Shown here one piece after another: positions 35,356-46,849 of a DNA stretch of 64,000 nt. The notes under the pieces were generated by a model that saw nothing but the letters and a program-made list of their open reading frames with translations, did no database searches and was not told the DNA's origin. Numbering within the stretch: the stretch's first letter is position 1; each line of letters begins with the position of its first letter. The DNA comes from Onthophagus taurus (taxonomy: Eukaryota > Arthropoda > Insecta > Coleoptera > Scarabaeidae). The translations under genes were made by a program, and so were the position numbers. Location: positions 4,223,501-4,287,500 of the forward strand of contig NC_091970.1 in the NCBI RefSeq assembly GCF_036711975.1, given 5' to 3'.

Positions 35356-36031
35356 ATGATTCGATCGGTTTTGGTGCCTAGCACTCAAAATTTATTAGCT
35401 AATAATGGGTTAAAAGCTATTTGTGGTGCGTTTGGGCCATCCGTAAGGCAACAATCAACACCGGCTCCAGTTCCGGAATATAAACCATATTCCCCTTTTA
35501 GGGTTAAAACTGATAATATGGTCGATTATTCATTGGCTAGATTAGATGATTTGCTCAATTGGGGTCGAAAAGGGTCTATGTGGCCTCTTACCTTCGGTTT
35601 GGCTTGTTGCGCTGTGGAGATGATGCATATTGCTGCTCCACGATATGATATGGATAGGTAAAAATTATTTCTTTTTAAAATAAATTCTTACAGTTTTTTT
35701 TAGGTTTGGTGTAGTATTCAGAGCATCACCTCGGCAAGCAGACGTGATTATCATCGCTGGTACATTAACTAATAAGATGGCACCGGCTTTACGAAAAATT
35801 TATGATCAAATGCCCGAACCAAGATGGGTTATTTCAATGGGAAGTTGTGCTAACGGAGGGGGATATTACCATTATTCTTATTCAGTGGTTCGAGGATGTG
35901 ATAGAATTATTCCAGTTGATATTTATGTACCTGGTTGTCCCCCAACCGCTGAAGCTTTACTTTACGGAGTATTACAATTACAAAAGAAGGTTAAAAGAAT
36001 GAATATGATCCAATTATGGTATAGAAAATAA
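35356..36031 (+). CDS. ND-20: NADH dehydrogenase (complex I) 20-kDa subunit, NDUFS7/PSST
   Basis: Exons 35356-35657 and 35704-36031 give 209 aa, the normal size. A mitochondrial leader precedes [20 protein letters not shown]. The N2 [4Fe-4S] ligands are all present: the CC pair in [10 protein letters not shown], Cys in [10 protein letters not shown] and Cys in YVPGCPP. This core peripheral-arm subunit passes electrons from the iron-sulfur chain to ubiquinone at the matrix/membrane junction. The gene is intact, unlike the partial copy upstream. A probable poly(A) signal (AATAAA) follows within 25 bp of the stop. Confidence 0.97.
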
Positions 36032-36103
36032 TTGGTGTATTATTAAAATAAATAAAAATTAAGAGGTTGTAAATATTTTATCATTTTATTTATAATTAAC
36101 GTT

Positions 36104-37249
36104 TTAAAACTTAATTACTTTATTAGACAAAATATTAATCTTATCCTTCTTTTTCTCCCCATCCAAACATTCGATGTTGTCAAAATTAACGCTATCCACT
36201 TCAACATTCAAAGCTTCCTGTTGCGCTTGATATTTTGGGCAATCTTTCTTTAAATGCGTCACATCCCCACAAACTTTACACGCCCCACCTTTAGGATATA
36301 AACCCCTATTATTATCGGGACACTGTCGAGAAATATGACCTTGCTCATTACAAATAAAACAAGTAGCAAACTTATAATTATCATCTTTAACAACTTTGCA
36401 TTCAAAATGAGTGTGCTCCGTTGATCCACATTTAAAACAAACACCTGAAGCGATTGTATCTTGTTTATCATCGTTTAAATTCGGACATTCAGATAAAACG
36501 TGGCCAGATTTGCGGCAATTAAAACAAACTTTTTTCTTTTCCCTAGCTAGGGCTTTCTCGGCTTTTCTACGTTCTAATTTTAAGGCGATTTCAATTTCAC
36601 TGCGAGGGATTCCTTTCGAAATCATGTCTTTTCGGAGTTTTTTTAGTCTCTCTGCGTCGTCAGATTTAACCGGGAAACCTTCAAATTTGGTTACTTTTAT
36701 GACTGTTCCGTTTATGTGTAAAGTTTGTGGTTTTTCAATCGGTTTTCTTCGTTTGTGTTCTTTATTATCTTTCGGTTTAGGAATTTTCTTTTTGTTGTTA
36801 TTATTATTTTGGATTTTTTCTTTTTTAAGTAAATTTCTTTTTTCTATTTGTTTCGATTTCTTCTCTCGTTTTTTATCAACCTTTTTCTTTTCCTCTTCGG
36901 TTAATTCTTCGTATTTTTTTTTAATTATTTTCTTCGGGGTCTTTTTACCGTTGACTTCTTCACTTTGTGGTTGAGACACACTCAATTTCCTTTTTTTCCC
37001 CTTTTTAGGGGTCTCATTTTTTTCACTTTTAATTTCAGCCCATGATACCTCTTTGGAATCGTCTAATTCATCCAAAAAATTTTTATAATTTTCTTTGCGC
37101 TTCTCCTCAGCTTTTTTGCGATTCTTTTCATCGTCAATTTCTCGTTTTTTATCTTGTAATTGTTGTTGCATTTCTTGCCATGATGTAGCTTCTTCGGGTA
37201 CCCTTTCGTTGGATGATTTTGATCCTTTCGCACGCGCGAATCTCGTCAT
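36104..37249 (-). CDS. zinc finger CCHC domain protein 9 (ZCCHC9-like)
   Basis: A single exon of 381 aa. Residues 1-240 are very rich in Lys/Glu (helical and nuclear or nucleolar, with many KKxK stretches). The C-terminal third has four zinc knuckles: CFNCRKSGHVLSEC, CFKCGSTEHTHFEC, CFICNEQGHISRQC and CKVCGDVTHLKKDC. The four-knuckle arrangement with MISKGIPRSEIEIALKLERR just before it matches ZCCHC9, a nucleolar RNA-binding protein. It is longer than the human protein because the basic N-terminus is extended. It is convergent with NDUFS7, with stops 72 bp apart. Confidence 0.9.
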   Translation of the reverse strand: MTRFARAKGSKSSNERVPEEATSWQEMQQQLQDKKREIDDEKNRKKAEEKRKENYKNFLDELDDSKEVSWAEIKSEKNETPKKGKKRKLSVSQPQSEEVNGKKTPKKIIKKKYEELTEEEKKKVDKKREKKSKQIEKRNLLKKEKIQNNNNNKKKIPKPKDNKEHKRRKPIEKPQTLHINGTVIKVTKFEGFPVKSDDAERLKKLRKDMISKGIPRSEIEIALKLERRKAEKALAREKKKVCFNCRKSGHVLSECPNLNDDKQDTIASGVCFKCGSTEHTHFECKVVKDDNYKFATCFICNEQGHISRQCPDNNRGLYPKGGACKVCGDVTHLKKDCPKYQAQQEALNVEVDSVNFDNIECLDGEKKKDKINILSNKVIKF

Positions 37250-38764
37250 TTTAACTTAATTGAAATTAAATGCGTGTTCTTCGAAACGCGTGTTCAAAAA
37301 GAGGTTATGTTTTATTTTTGGCACTTTAAAATGCGTTGTAAAAAAAGCGGTGTTGGTGGCGCCATCTATTTTTGAAAGTCATTATTTTGACGTAAACGTC
37401 GTTTTTGGGTAGATGGCGCTAATTTAAAATTTGAACTTTAATTTGAAATGTTAACCTCAAAATCCAATTAATTGCAATATTTAATTAGATAACTAACTTA
37501 GCGGGATTGTACTCTTCGAGATTGCTTACGAAACATAAATAGGATGTTATCATGAAGCGACTTTGGCTGTAAGAATGCGATTGGTCGTGAAAATACAGCC
37601 TCACCGGCGTTTCATGACCGATAACATTGCAGATAAGGGGCCAAGATAAGAAAACCGAAGCTGATATGGCGAGTTAAGAGAATAGGAAAGAGTGAATCGT
37701 ATCGTTAGCACTCGTATAGCGCACGTTGCGTATATCGTTTCGTATCGCCTTAATCAACCACGTGTTTTAAGAGATTTTTTTTCAATCATCTTCTTGTTTC
37801 TTCACAGTTGTTTGCAATTGCGGTTAAAAATCGATTTTTTTTCTTTCCCTGACGTGGCCACACGCTCTTCGGCCACATTATCGGAGCCGAATTCACGTGA
37901 TCCGGGAGTTTTTCTTCTATTACAACTCTAACTGACCCGGCGTAAAGTTGTTTTGAATTGAAATTCGAAACAAACACAAGATTTTTAAGAAAACGTAAGT
38001 AAGCTACAATGTTTTTCTGAGCACAACTTCGTTAATTTATTGATAAACACCAAACCAAAAATTTCTAAACTACAGTTTTTGTTTATCTCTCACGAGTTTT
38101 TATCAAAGAGGTACTTTGAAGGTATCTTATCTTATCGTTAAAAATGTTATTCGGAGGAATATATCGAGGAGATTGTTTAAAATTGCCACCGATTTCAGAC
38201 TAAGCATTTCACCGTCTTATTTAAACCTTAAACATTGTTATTAACAACCCCATCCTTAATTCAAAATCAATAAGAACGAGAAAAAAACATATTAATAACT
38301 AATCATAATGCCTCATCTTTGAATACGTTATTATTTAAGTGATTCGATTCTTGCGCTCTTAATGGTTTTATCGAATCAACTCGATAATAAACTTAAAAAT
38401 ACCTTTCTTAACGCGCAAATTGGCCTTTTCTAATGCTTTTTGACAACCTGATAAAACGCAATAAGAACAATAGGCTCTAAACTTGATTTACTACTTGATG
38501 TTTGGGTTTTAAAAGAACCAAGTTAGCATTTCAAAGGAGTCAGCGGTTTTTTATTGACCCTTTTCATTCTTACTATAAATAAAGGAGGCGAGAAGAAAAA
38601 CGAAACCAAGCTAATCTATTTTCGCCAAAGTTTTTGGATTATTTAAATAAATTGTATACGCACCACGATATCCTTTTTGACACCACATAATAAATTTATA
38701 CACTATTTTATTAACTTTTCTTTACTGTAAGTTATTTTTAAAAGTCAAATAATTTAACTAGTTT
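37250..38764. promoter_or_regulatory. 1.5 kb upstream of ZCCHC9, with an inverted TAGATGGCGC pair
   Basis: GCGCCATCTA at 37359-37368 and TAGATGGCGC at 37410-37419 face each other about 40 bp apart, 110-170 bp upstream of the ZCCHC9 start. The rest has no sustained ORF. GC-richer patches near 37510-37700 may be a 5' UTR or promoter of the plus-strand coiled-coil gene. Confidence 0.45.
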
Positions 38765-39480
38765 GTGACGTTTTGATGTATTAACTAAATCACCATGGAT
38801 ACCGCGATTACCAACTGTCAAAAATGAAATTTATTTTATTAAAACATTAATTTTAAAACTTTTAATTAATAATTAATGATTTAAAATTAATAAGAAATCG
38901 ACTTACCCTGATTTTATTTTAATAAATTATCCCAATTTTTAAAAATATTTAAACATTAAAGATTGAGGGGATAAAAAGTAAGGTTATGAACACTTCGTTG
39001 ATTAATTTCGAGGGAAAAAATCACTTAATCGAAGTTACAACCACTTTAAATGAGTAGTTTTAATGCTTAATAAAGTGTTTTGATGCGGATTAAATTTCAA
39101 TTAAACTTTTTTTATGGCAAAATCACAGTTTTAAGATAAACTAAATGGGGTGGTTTTAAATCTCAAATATACGATTAATACGGCCGGTTACCCCTAGATG
39201 GGGTGACTGTAAAAATGAATTTTATTTAATGTTTAGAAGTTGAATTAAATAGAATTAAATTAAATTTAAATTTATAAAAGATTGAAAAAGTTGGTTATGA
39301 AAACTCGTCGATTAATTTCGGGGATTAATCATTTTAAATAAGTAGTTTGGGTGCTTAACAAGGTGTTTTGATAGGATGTAAGGTTCAATTAACCTTCTTT
39401 TTATGGTAAAATCACATTTATAGGAATAATTAATTGGAGGTTTAAAATGTCAAATATAGATGGGGCGAGTAACTATTCAA
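38765..39480. repeat. dispersed repeat, one full and one partial tandem copy
   Basis: 38765-39225 and 39281-39480 share ordered blocks: AAGGTTATGAAC / AAGTTGGTTATGAAAAC, GATTAATTTCG, AAATGAGTAGTTT / AAATAAGTAGTTT, GGTGTTTTGATAGGAT-like, TTTTTATGG(C/T)AAAATCACA and TAGATGGGG(TG/CG)A. A third copy lies at 43938-44425, so the family flanks the coiled-coil gene on both sides. No ORF is present, and no terminal inverted repeat is obvious. Confidence 0.65.
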
Positions 39481-40060
39481 AAAATTATGTTTGATATAAT
39501 TTGAATTATCTTAAATTATTTATGATAAACCCCCGCCTCCACCCAAATTTCCGTAAAGTTAGATAATTTATTCTACTAAAACATAATTAAATTCGTCCTC
39601 AAGGTTTAAATGTTCCTCTTCGATCTAAAATTAAATGAAATTGATTAAAATTAATTTTGTTATCTTGTACAAAAATTTTCCGAAATTTATTTTGAAGTGA
39701 ATGCTACTAAAACTATTCAATTTAACCGCATACCACAATGAGCGATAAGATATTTAAAAAATCATTCCTTCCTTTTCTCGATAACCGAACAAAAAAACAT
39801 TCAACGCTAATCTATGCAATATAAAACCCAGAAAGAAATTAAAATCTCAAATGAAAACCATATCAAAATCTAGCATACCACACGTAACTAAAAACCTATT
39901 CACGTTTATAATTCAAAGGTTACCGTTCATTCTTTCAGACGATATCACCTTTTAGATAAAAGAACTCCCTCCACCAAGTCGCTTTTTAATATAAATCACC
40001 GTCAGCAAACATGTTTCGCGTTGAGTCGTGGTACCACTTGCGATGTGATTCGATTGTGAA
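39481..40060. promoter_or_regulatory. upstream region of the coiled-coil gene
   Basis: 580 bp of AT-rich sequence with no ORF; presumably promoter and 5' UTR. Nothing specific was recognised. Confidence 0.35.
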
Positions 40061-43000
40061 ATGGACGAAGCACAACCTGGAACTTCTTCGGAAATTGTGG
40101 TAAAGATACCGAGAAGCAAGTTGAAGGGTTGCGAGGAACTGTGGGCGAAAGGGGCGAAAATAAAGGAGACTTACAAAAGAAGTCGCTCAGAGAATGTTGG
40201 CAAGAAGATGAGGAATGATTGTGACGAGGAGGACGACGACGAAGAAGAACCCACCGTTCCAAATCAGCCAATTACTCATTTTAAAAAAAGGTTAATTCGC
40301 GCACACTCAGCTTCAGCCACGTCAAGTTGTTCTGGATCAAACGGTAAGTTTATTACCACTTAATTTGAAGAAATTTCATTTTATTCTAATCAGATGATTG
40401 GCCGAGAGTTGGAAGGCACCATTTACCAGCTACCACCCCAATCGGTCCAACACATCGCCGAAGATCCCAAACTTCAACTGATTTAACGCACAAAAACTTG
40501 CTAAAAGACAATCAAGATCCCCATCAATCCTTAGAACGGGAATTCCCAAAAGTTTTAGATAATTTCTTAGCTTTAATCGAAGCTATTCGCGATTACTCTT
40601 GTTTTAACGACCACAAACAAGTTATAAGCGCTGCCGTGGTTGATATTGAATCATTTTTAAGAAAGTGTAATCACATCGCAACTAATTATCCCCTTAGCGG
40701 AGATCAAGACAACTTCGATTCGTTATTGGGATGCATTCGAGACTTCACCCGCAAAATTAGAGAGATGATCTTCGATGACAAAGTCATAACAGGGCCAATT
40801 TTAACTCCGATCGAAGAGAAATTTTATAAGAACGTTTTTTATCGGGTTTTCGAACATCTCAGTCCCAAGTTTGATTTGGCTTCAGTTAATTGCATCATTT
40901 GGAATCGGGTCCACATCGTTGATTCGACTAATATGATCGTTTTACCTGTAATGGAAGAAGAAAATGGTAAGTTAATTTGTTGTGGTTAATTTGGGTTCAT
41001 TAAAAATGTTTTAGTTAAAAATGAGGGCGATAAAGGGAAGAAAATGAATGAAAAGAATGAAATGAAGGAGAAGCGAGATGAGAAATGTGGAGGGGAAGTT
41101 AATGAAGATGATGGTGATAATAAAGAGGAGGTAAAGAAGCAAATTGCTGAGCTGGAGAAGAAAAAGCCTAAATATAAAGTGACGGAGATTCTTTGTATTG
41201 AAATTGATTCGGATTGTGACTCGGAGGAGGATAAGGATAAGCAAGTTAAGGTTCCGGTTAAGGTTGAACCTGTTGGGGACGAAGAAAATAAAGTTGAAGA
41301 GAAAAGTGTTAAAAATGTTCCAAATAATGAAGCAAATTCGAATGAAAATGAGAAAGAATTGAAGGAGAAAGAAGAGGAGTTACAAAAGAAAGAGAAAGAG
41401 TTGCAGGAAAATGAAAAGTTGCTGAGAGAAGAACGTGAGAAGGCTCAAAAGCTTCTTGAGGACAAACAAAAAGAACAAGAACGTTTCGAACTCGAGCAAA
41501 AACAAAGAGAAAAAGAAAGAGTAGAGATGGAGGAAAAGCAAAAGGAACGAGAACGTTTCGAAAAAGAACAACAATTAATTCAAAGTTTATTGCAACAGAA
41601 CCAAATAAGAGTGATGCAACAACAACACGAACAATGGATGGAGGCTTTGAGACATCAAAACGAATTAAGACAAATACAAGAGAAAGAGCAGGAGAAATTA
41701 AAAGCGCAAGCATTGCAATATCAAGATCAATTAAGGGCGCTACAAAAAAGGGAGGAGGAGAAAACGGAAATTTTACGCCGCCAAATGGAGCTAAAAGAAC
41801 TCCAAAAGAAACAAGAAGAAAAAATGAGATCCCAAATGGAGTACCAAAACCAATTGAGCGAGTTATTACATAAGCAACAACAACAAATCGAAGCCTACAA
41901 CATCCGAAACCAATTACTACAAAGAGAACAAGAAAAAATAGTCCAAAACGAAGAAAGAAAAAGAATCCCAGAACAACAAAAAATGATCGAACCAAGACGA
42001 GACATCCCATTAATCGAAAATCAAATTTTACAGGAAATTCAAAAACTTGAGAAGCAAAATGCTGATATGAGTCAGCGATTAAAACAATTAAATGAGCTCC
42101 TACAAAGGGAGATCCAACTGAGTAATTTGGTTAATAAAGAATATAAACACATTCATCTTAGAAATATCCAACAAATTGAAATTGACATGACGGGGATTCA
42201 TCGCAAAAATATTCAATGTCGAGAACGGTACCAACAATTAATTAAGCAATTATTGCAAATTAATCAATTGAAACCAAACGAAATTGCCGTTAAACAACCG
42301 TTGAAACGCACCTACTCGAAAAGAACCAAATCAAAAGATCAAAAAATTGGAGTTGAAACGAATCTCGAACCGCAATTGAAGCGAATGAACGAATCTTTAG
42401 ATGTAATAAATTTTAAGCAACAATTTCCTAATACTGTCATCTCCCAAATTGATGGTGATACAACGAATGATGTATCAACGAATGAGAGAGTCGTTGTTTT
42501 GGATAGTGGGAGGGTTGCAGAAGGTTCGAGACCGGTTCCTAACGTTTCAAGCGGCCAAAGTAAGTAAAAATTTTTGTGGAAATTTATATAACTTACTTTC
42601 AAAGTTTAACAGGTTTTTACTTTATTAATTCGCAGTGAACAGAAATTGTCAGAAACAAAATTTATCTGAATCTCTTAATCCTCAACGAACATCTCCCCAT
42701 CAATCAATTCAATCTCATTCCTCAACAAAAAATCCTAACTCATCTAACCCTCCTATTCAGCTAACTCAGTCATCGCAAATTTCTCATCCGCCTCAATTAA
42801 CTAACGGGAGGATTATTTCCCCTCATTCAGAATCAACCAAACCTGAAAAATCAAAAAATGTATCTCAATTTGAATCGAATTCATCTCATTTGCCTCAATT
42901 TCAACCTCCCAATTCTCATCAACCTCAATCAATTCAGCTTGATTCATCTATTAATCCTAATTATCGTATTTCTCGGCATCCAGTACATCACTCTCAACCT

Positions 43001-43672
43001 AATTTATCGCACGGTTCATCTCATCATTCCCCTCAATCTTCCTCCTCGTCTATTTCGTCCGATATGGTTGCGAATGTGCGCCAACTAAATGGATCGGTTG
43101 CGATTGGTGGGCCGCTGGATTTGTTATCAAAAAAAGGGTTACTTAATCCGACTGAATATGTGGATGAGATTAAGAAGTTAAAGCAATTGTCGGAAATTCC
43201 GGACGATTTTAAATCGTTTTATGTGTATTTGACTAAAATGCAGATACTGAATAAACATAATCCGATTGGGTTCAAATTGTTTATGGAGTTGTTTAACGAA
43301 AAGGGTCTTAAACCGCAATATTTGAGTTATAAAGAATATCTCGCTAGGAAGGATAACACAATTTCTCCTCCTATTATACCTCCTCATCTTCTTTTTCACC
43401 ACTACGATGTGCATCCTCATCGTGTTCCTCCAAATGTTCCTATTAATCTTGTTGTTTCTGATTCTCATTCCGTTTCTAATTCGGCTCCTCCTTCAATTTC
43501 TTCTAATCCGCATAAATTTATTGTTCCTCCCCAGAATAATTCGCCTCTACTGCCAACTCCAGTTCCTTTCGTTCCTCCGCCTTCTCATCACCATCTTCCG
43601 CCAACTCCTCCACCTTCTCTTCCTCCAACTCCGTCCGTTCAAATGAGAAAGAGAGTTAATTCCACACATTGA
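40061..43672 (+). CDS. large uncharacterised coiled-coil protein (1145 aa)
   Basis: Exons 40061-40343, 40394-40966, 41015-42559 and 42636-43672; all junctions are phase 1. Residues 1-95 are charged with an acidic run (DCDEEDDDEEEP). Residues of about 120-285 look globular (EFPKVLDNFLALIEAIRDYS; PILTPIEEKFYKNVFYRVFE). Residues of about 385-700 form a long Gln/Glu/Lys coiled coil (LQKKEKELQENEKLLREERE and many QxxEK repeats). The start of exon 4 is Ser/Pro/Gln/His-rich and disordered. A compact block follows at about 950-1040 (LDLLSKKGLLNPTEYVDEIK; IPDDFKSFYVYLTKMQILNK), then a Pro/His tail. No family was recognised. Continuous coding over 3.4 kb and clean splice sites show a real gene. Confidence 0.8.
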
Positions 43673-43937
43673 ATTTATTATTATTAAATAAATAGTTTAT
43701 TAGAATTACGATTTAAGGAAAATTTCAGTATTCTGTTGATATAATAATATAGATTTTAAGAGTTGCTCTCTTTGAAGAGAAAGACTTTCGTTAAATAATT
43801 ATTGTATTTGTATAAGGATTGTTTACAATAAATAGATTATTATAGTAAAATAAAGTGTTGCCTCTGTAATAATTGTAATGATACATAATCCCAATTTTTA
43901 AATATATCCAAAACTATTAATTTTCAAATAATTTAAC

Positions 43938-44425
43938 CAATGACGTTTCGGACACAACGGATTACCAACTATCAAAAACAAAATTAGTTTTAAATTTTTT
44001 AAATAATTATTAATTAATGATTTTAAATTAATAAAATCAAATCACTTACCGTGTTTTCATTTTAATAATAATACCGATTTTAAAAAATACCTATATAATT
44101 TTAAATAGATGCCAAAAAAGTTATATTATGAAAAATTATGTGATGGTACTTACAATCGCTGTAAGTAAATAGATTGGATACTTAAAAAGATATTTTGATA
44201 TGATTTCAAACTTTTTTCTCGTGGTAAAATCACAATTTTAAAATAAATTGAATCGGGATGATTTAAATGTCAAAAACGCAGTGACTGGGAAGTAATAAGG
44301 ACAAGTTTTCAAATCCCATTGCTAAGCCCATATGCCAAGTCTTATCACTGTGAAGAAGAAATGTCAAAAACACGAGCAATCGTGTAATTACCGCTAGATG
44401 GAGTGAGTTTAATTTAAAATTTAAT
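43938..44425. repeat. copy of the repeat found at 38765-39480
   Basis: Shared blocks include TGACGTTT, ATTACCAACT(G/A)TCAAAAA, a run of TTTTAAATTAATAA, CTTACC(G/C)TG, GGTAAAATCACAATTTTAA and CTAGATGGAGTGA near 44395. It lies just beyond the 3' end of the coiled-coil gene, mirroring the copy upstream. Non-coding. Confidence 0.6.
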
Positions 44426-44473
44426 TTGTAGAAGGATTGTTTACAATAAATAGATTTTTTTGCTGATTCGTTC

Positions 44474-45542
44474 TTAATCAACAAGGACTTCACCAGTTTT
44501 GGTTCCATAAAAAACTTTTCCGTCTTTTATAGCAACCCAAACCATTCTTGAAGCTGTCACAGCAGCCGCGATGTCACCAGTTTTTGTGAGAATGATGACT
44601 CCTGCGGTTTGTTTAAAACGCCTTTGAATGTTTTTTAAGCACATCGATGCGGCTTGTTTAGGCGGTACACCTTTACTAATTTCATTTAATATGTTACACG
44701 TTAAACATACTTTTACACAACTTTCACCATGACCTAAACAAGATTTTCAAGTTATTGTTAAGTTGGCAAGATTAACAGGGAATTTTGTTATGTTTTCAAA
44801 TTAATTTGTCACAATGACGTTTATACATACATTATTTAAAAAAAGAATGTATTAATTTATTACCTGTTGATGAAACAGCTCCAACAGAATTATCAGCGTA
44901 AGTCCCAGCCCCCGCAGCAGCCGTATCCCCACATCTACCTCTCAATTTTTTATTTAAACCACCTGTAGATGTTCCAGCGGCTAAATTTCCATGAATATCC
45001 ATTGCGCAACACCCCACAGTACCCGCTTCCGTTGCCCCAAATTGCGTACTTTTCTCTAATAATTGTTTTGCTTGGGGACTTACTAAAGCTCCGGGTTTTA
45101 AGACACTAACTCCATTATTTTTCGCAAATTTTAAGGCTCCTTTGCCAGTTAAGACGCAATATGATGATTTTTCCATTATAAGTCTAGCTAAAGTTATGGG
45201 GTGAGCTACATCTTTTATAACGAAAACGCCACCATAACTCAAATCTTTTCCATCAACTATTGAAGCGTCCATTTCGACTTCTCCTAAATCGTTTAAAACC
45301 GATCCATAGCCACAATTAAAGTTTGGATTATCTTCCAGGTACCTAATCGTGTTTTCCACCGCGTCTAAAACACTTCCGGTTTTTTGTAACGATTTATATC
45401 CAAGACTAGCCGCTATTTTACAACCAATAAGTTTTTTGTTTACTTTTTCGTCGCTGTATTCCCCACATCCCCCATGAACGATAATCGTAGGCTTTAATTG
45501 TTTTTTTATTAAATTTAAATTAACCGAAAAGAATTTATTCAT
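44474..45542 (-). CDS. isoaspartyl peptidase/L-asparaginase (ASRGL1-type Ntn hydrolase), copy A
   Basis: Exons (minus) 45542-44864 and 44733-44474 give 312 aa. Features: IIVHGGCGEYSDEKV at the N-terminus, NCGYGSVLNDLGEVEMDASI, the autocleavage site before the nucleophilic Thr in EAGTVGCCAMD, and the substrate Arg/Gly loops GTSTGGLNKKLRGRCGDTA and AVSSTGHGES. The precursor should cut itself into alpha and beta chains, then hydrolyse isoaspartyl dipeptides and L-asparagine. The first about 15 residues (MNKFFSVNLNLIKKQ) could be a weak targeting sequence. It is divergent from a paralog 234 bp away. Confidence 0.92.
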
Positions 45543-45776
45543 ATTTTTTTTGAATTTTTTTAATTAATTTTTGAGCGTAACCATTTTTTTAATTGACATT
45601 TTAGCTGTCAAATTGACATTTCTTATTGGTAATCATGTATCCCTCCAAATTTTTGTTAAAATCTATTAAATTATGGAATATTTTAGTACGGTTTTACGCG
45701 AAAGAAACTAAACCGATCCTCTCGTAATTAATTTCATTAAATTTTTAATAAGATTAATTAATTATTTTTAATTAGG
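45543..45776. promoter_or_regulatory. shared divergent promoter of the two asparaginase paralogs
   Basis: 234 bp between the start codons of head-to-head paralogs. AT-rich and without an ORF; contains TGACATTTTAGCTGTCAAA-type dyads near 45594-45615. Both promoters must lie here unless 5' introns exist. Confidence 0.5.
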
Positions 45777-46849
45777 ATGTTACCTCGTGAAGATATGATT
45801 ATTATCCATGGGGGCGCATCAAATTTCGAGGATAGTATCAAAAAGGATAAGATTAAAGGGGTTAAAGAGGCCGCCCTTTTAGGGTATCAAGTATTACAAG
45901 ATTTAGGGGATCCCATGGAGGCGTGTGAGAAAGCAATCAGATATTTAGAATCATCGGAAGTTTTCAATTGCGGTTAAAAAAATATATTAATTAATTTAAT
46001 TTTATTAAACTTCAATATGTTTAGGGCATGGTTCTGTTTTGAATGAAAATGGACATGTTGAAATGGATGCAAGTATTATGGTTGGATCTGATTTAACAGC
46101 GGGGGGAGTTGCTGCTGTTAAAGATATTCTTCATCCAATTTCGTAATTGTTAATTAATTTCTTAATCATTTAAACACAATTCAATTTTTATTAGAGTTGC
46201 AAGAAAAATAATGGAAAAATCACCTCATATAATCTTAGCTAGTGAAGGTGCTCACGTGTTTGCTAAAAATCTTGGTTTAGAATTAGCTATGCCAGGTGGA
46301 TTAGTCACAAAAAGAGCTAGAAAACGCCATAAAGACAACACAATTTTTGATCAAAAAGAATTAGGCACCGTAGGTGCTGTTTGTTTATCAAAAGAGGGTC
46401 GTTTAGCTGCTGGCACCTCATCGGGGGGATTAAACCGGAAAAAAGAGGGTCGAGTTGGGCACGCTGCAAGACCAGGATGTGGATGTTTCGCAGACGATTT
46501 AATTTGCGCGGTAAGCACAAGCGGCCACGGCGAATCGATAGCAACGATGTGTTTGGCGAATTTAATCGCGAAAAGTATCGAAGCCGGACTTACCCCGATG
46601 GAGGCTTTGGTCGATCATTTTAGGAAGATGAGGAAATTTTTTCAAAATAACGGGGGTAAATTAAATCAAAACTTAACCAAACTATTAATTAAGATAATAA
46701 TTAACTTAGGAGCTATCGTCGTTACAAAAACTGGTGATATGGGGATATTTTTTACGACGAAAAGGATGCCTTACGCATTTATTAGAGGTGGAAAAATTGT
46801 TTATGGCGGTGCTGATAAAGGAGATGAGAAAAGTGAGGATGTATCGTGA
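45777..46849 (+). CDS. isoaspartyl peptidase/L-asparaginase, copy B
   Basis: Exons 45777-45972, 46025-46142, 46195-46655 and 46710-46849 give 304 aa. The Thr nucleophile lies in [12 protein letters not shown], with [43 protein letters not shown] and [10 protein letters not shown]. Compared with copy A, the second glycine loop replaces GDTAAAGAG with GHAARPGCG, so substrate handling may differ. The last intron (46656-46709) is 54 nt, in frame and stop-free. Unspliced it would add 18 residues ([17 protein letters not shown]) inside the conserved [10 protein letters not shown] region, so I treat it as an intron. Copy B has three introns and copy A has one. Confidence 0.9.

Noticed and set aside
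36411-36974. 187-codon plus-strand frame over ZCCHC9
   Set aside because: Antisense of a Lys-rich exon with four zinc knuckles on the other strand; no features of its own.
41309-42010. 233-codon minus-strand frame opposite the coiled-coil gene
   Set aside because: It is the antisense shadow of a Gln/Glu/Lys-rich coding exon; hydrophobic Phe/Leu runs are what such a complement gives.
46317-46544. Overlapping frames on both strands within asparaginase B
   Set aside because: Shadows of the coding exon with the conserved GTVG and GTSSGG blocks.
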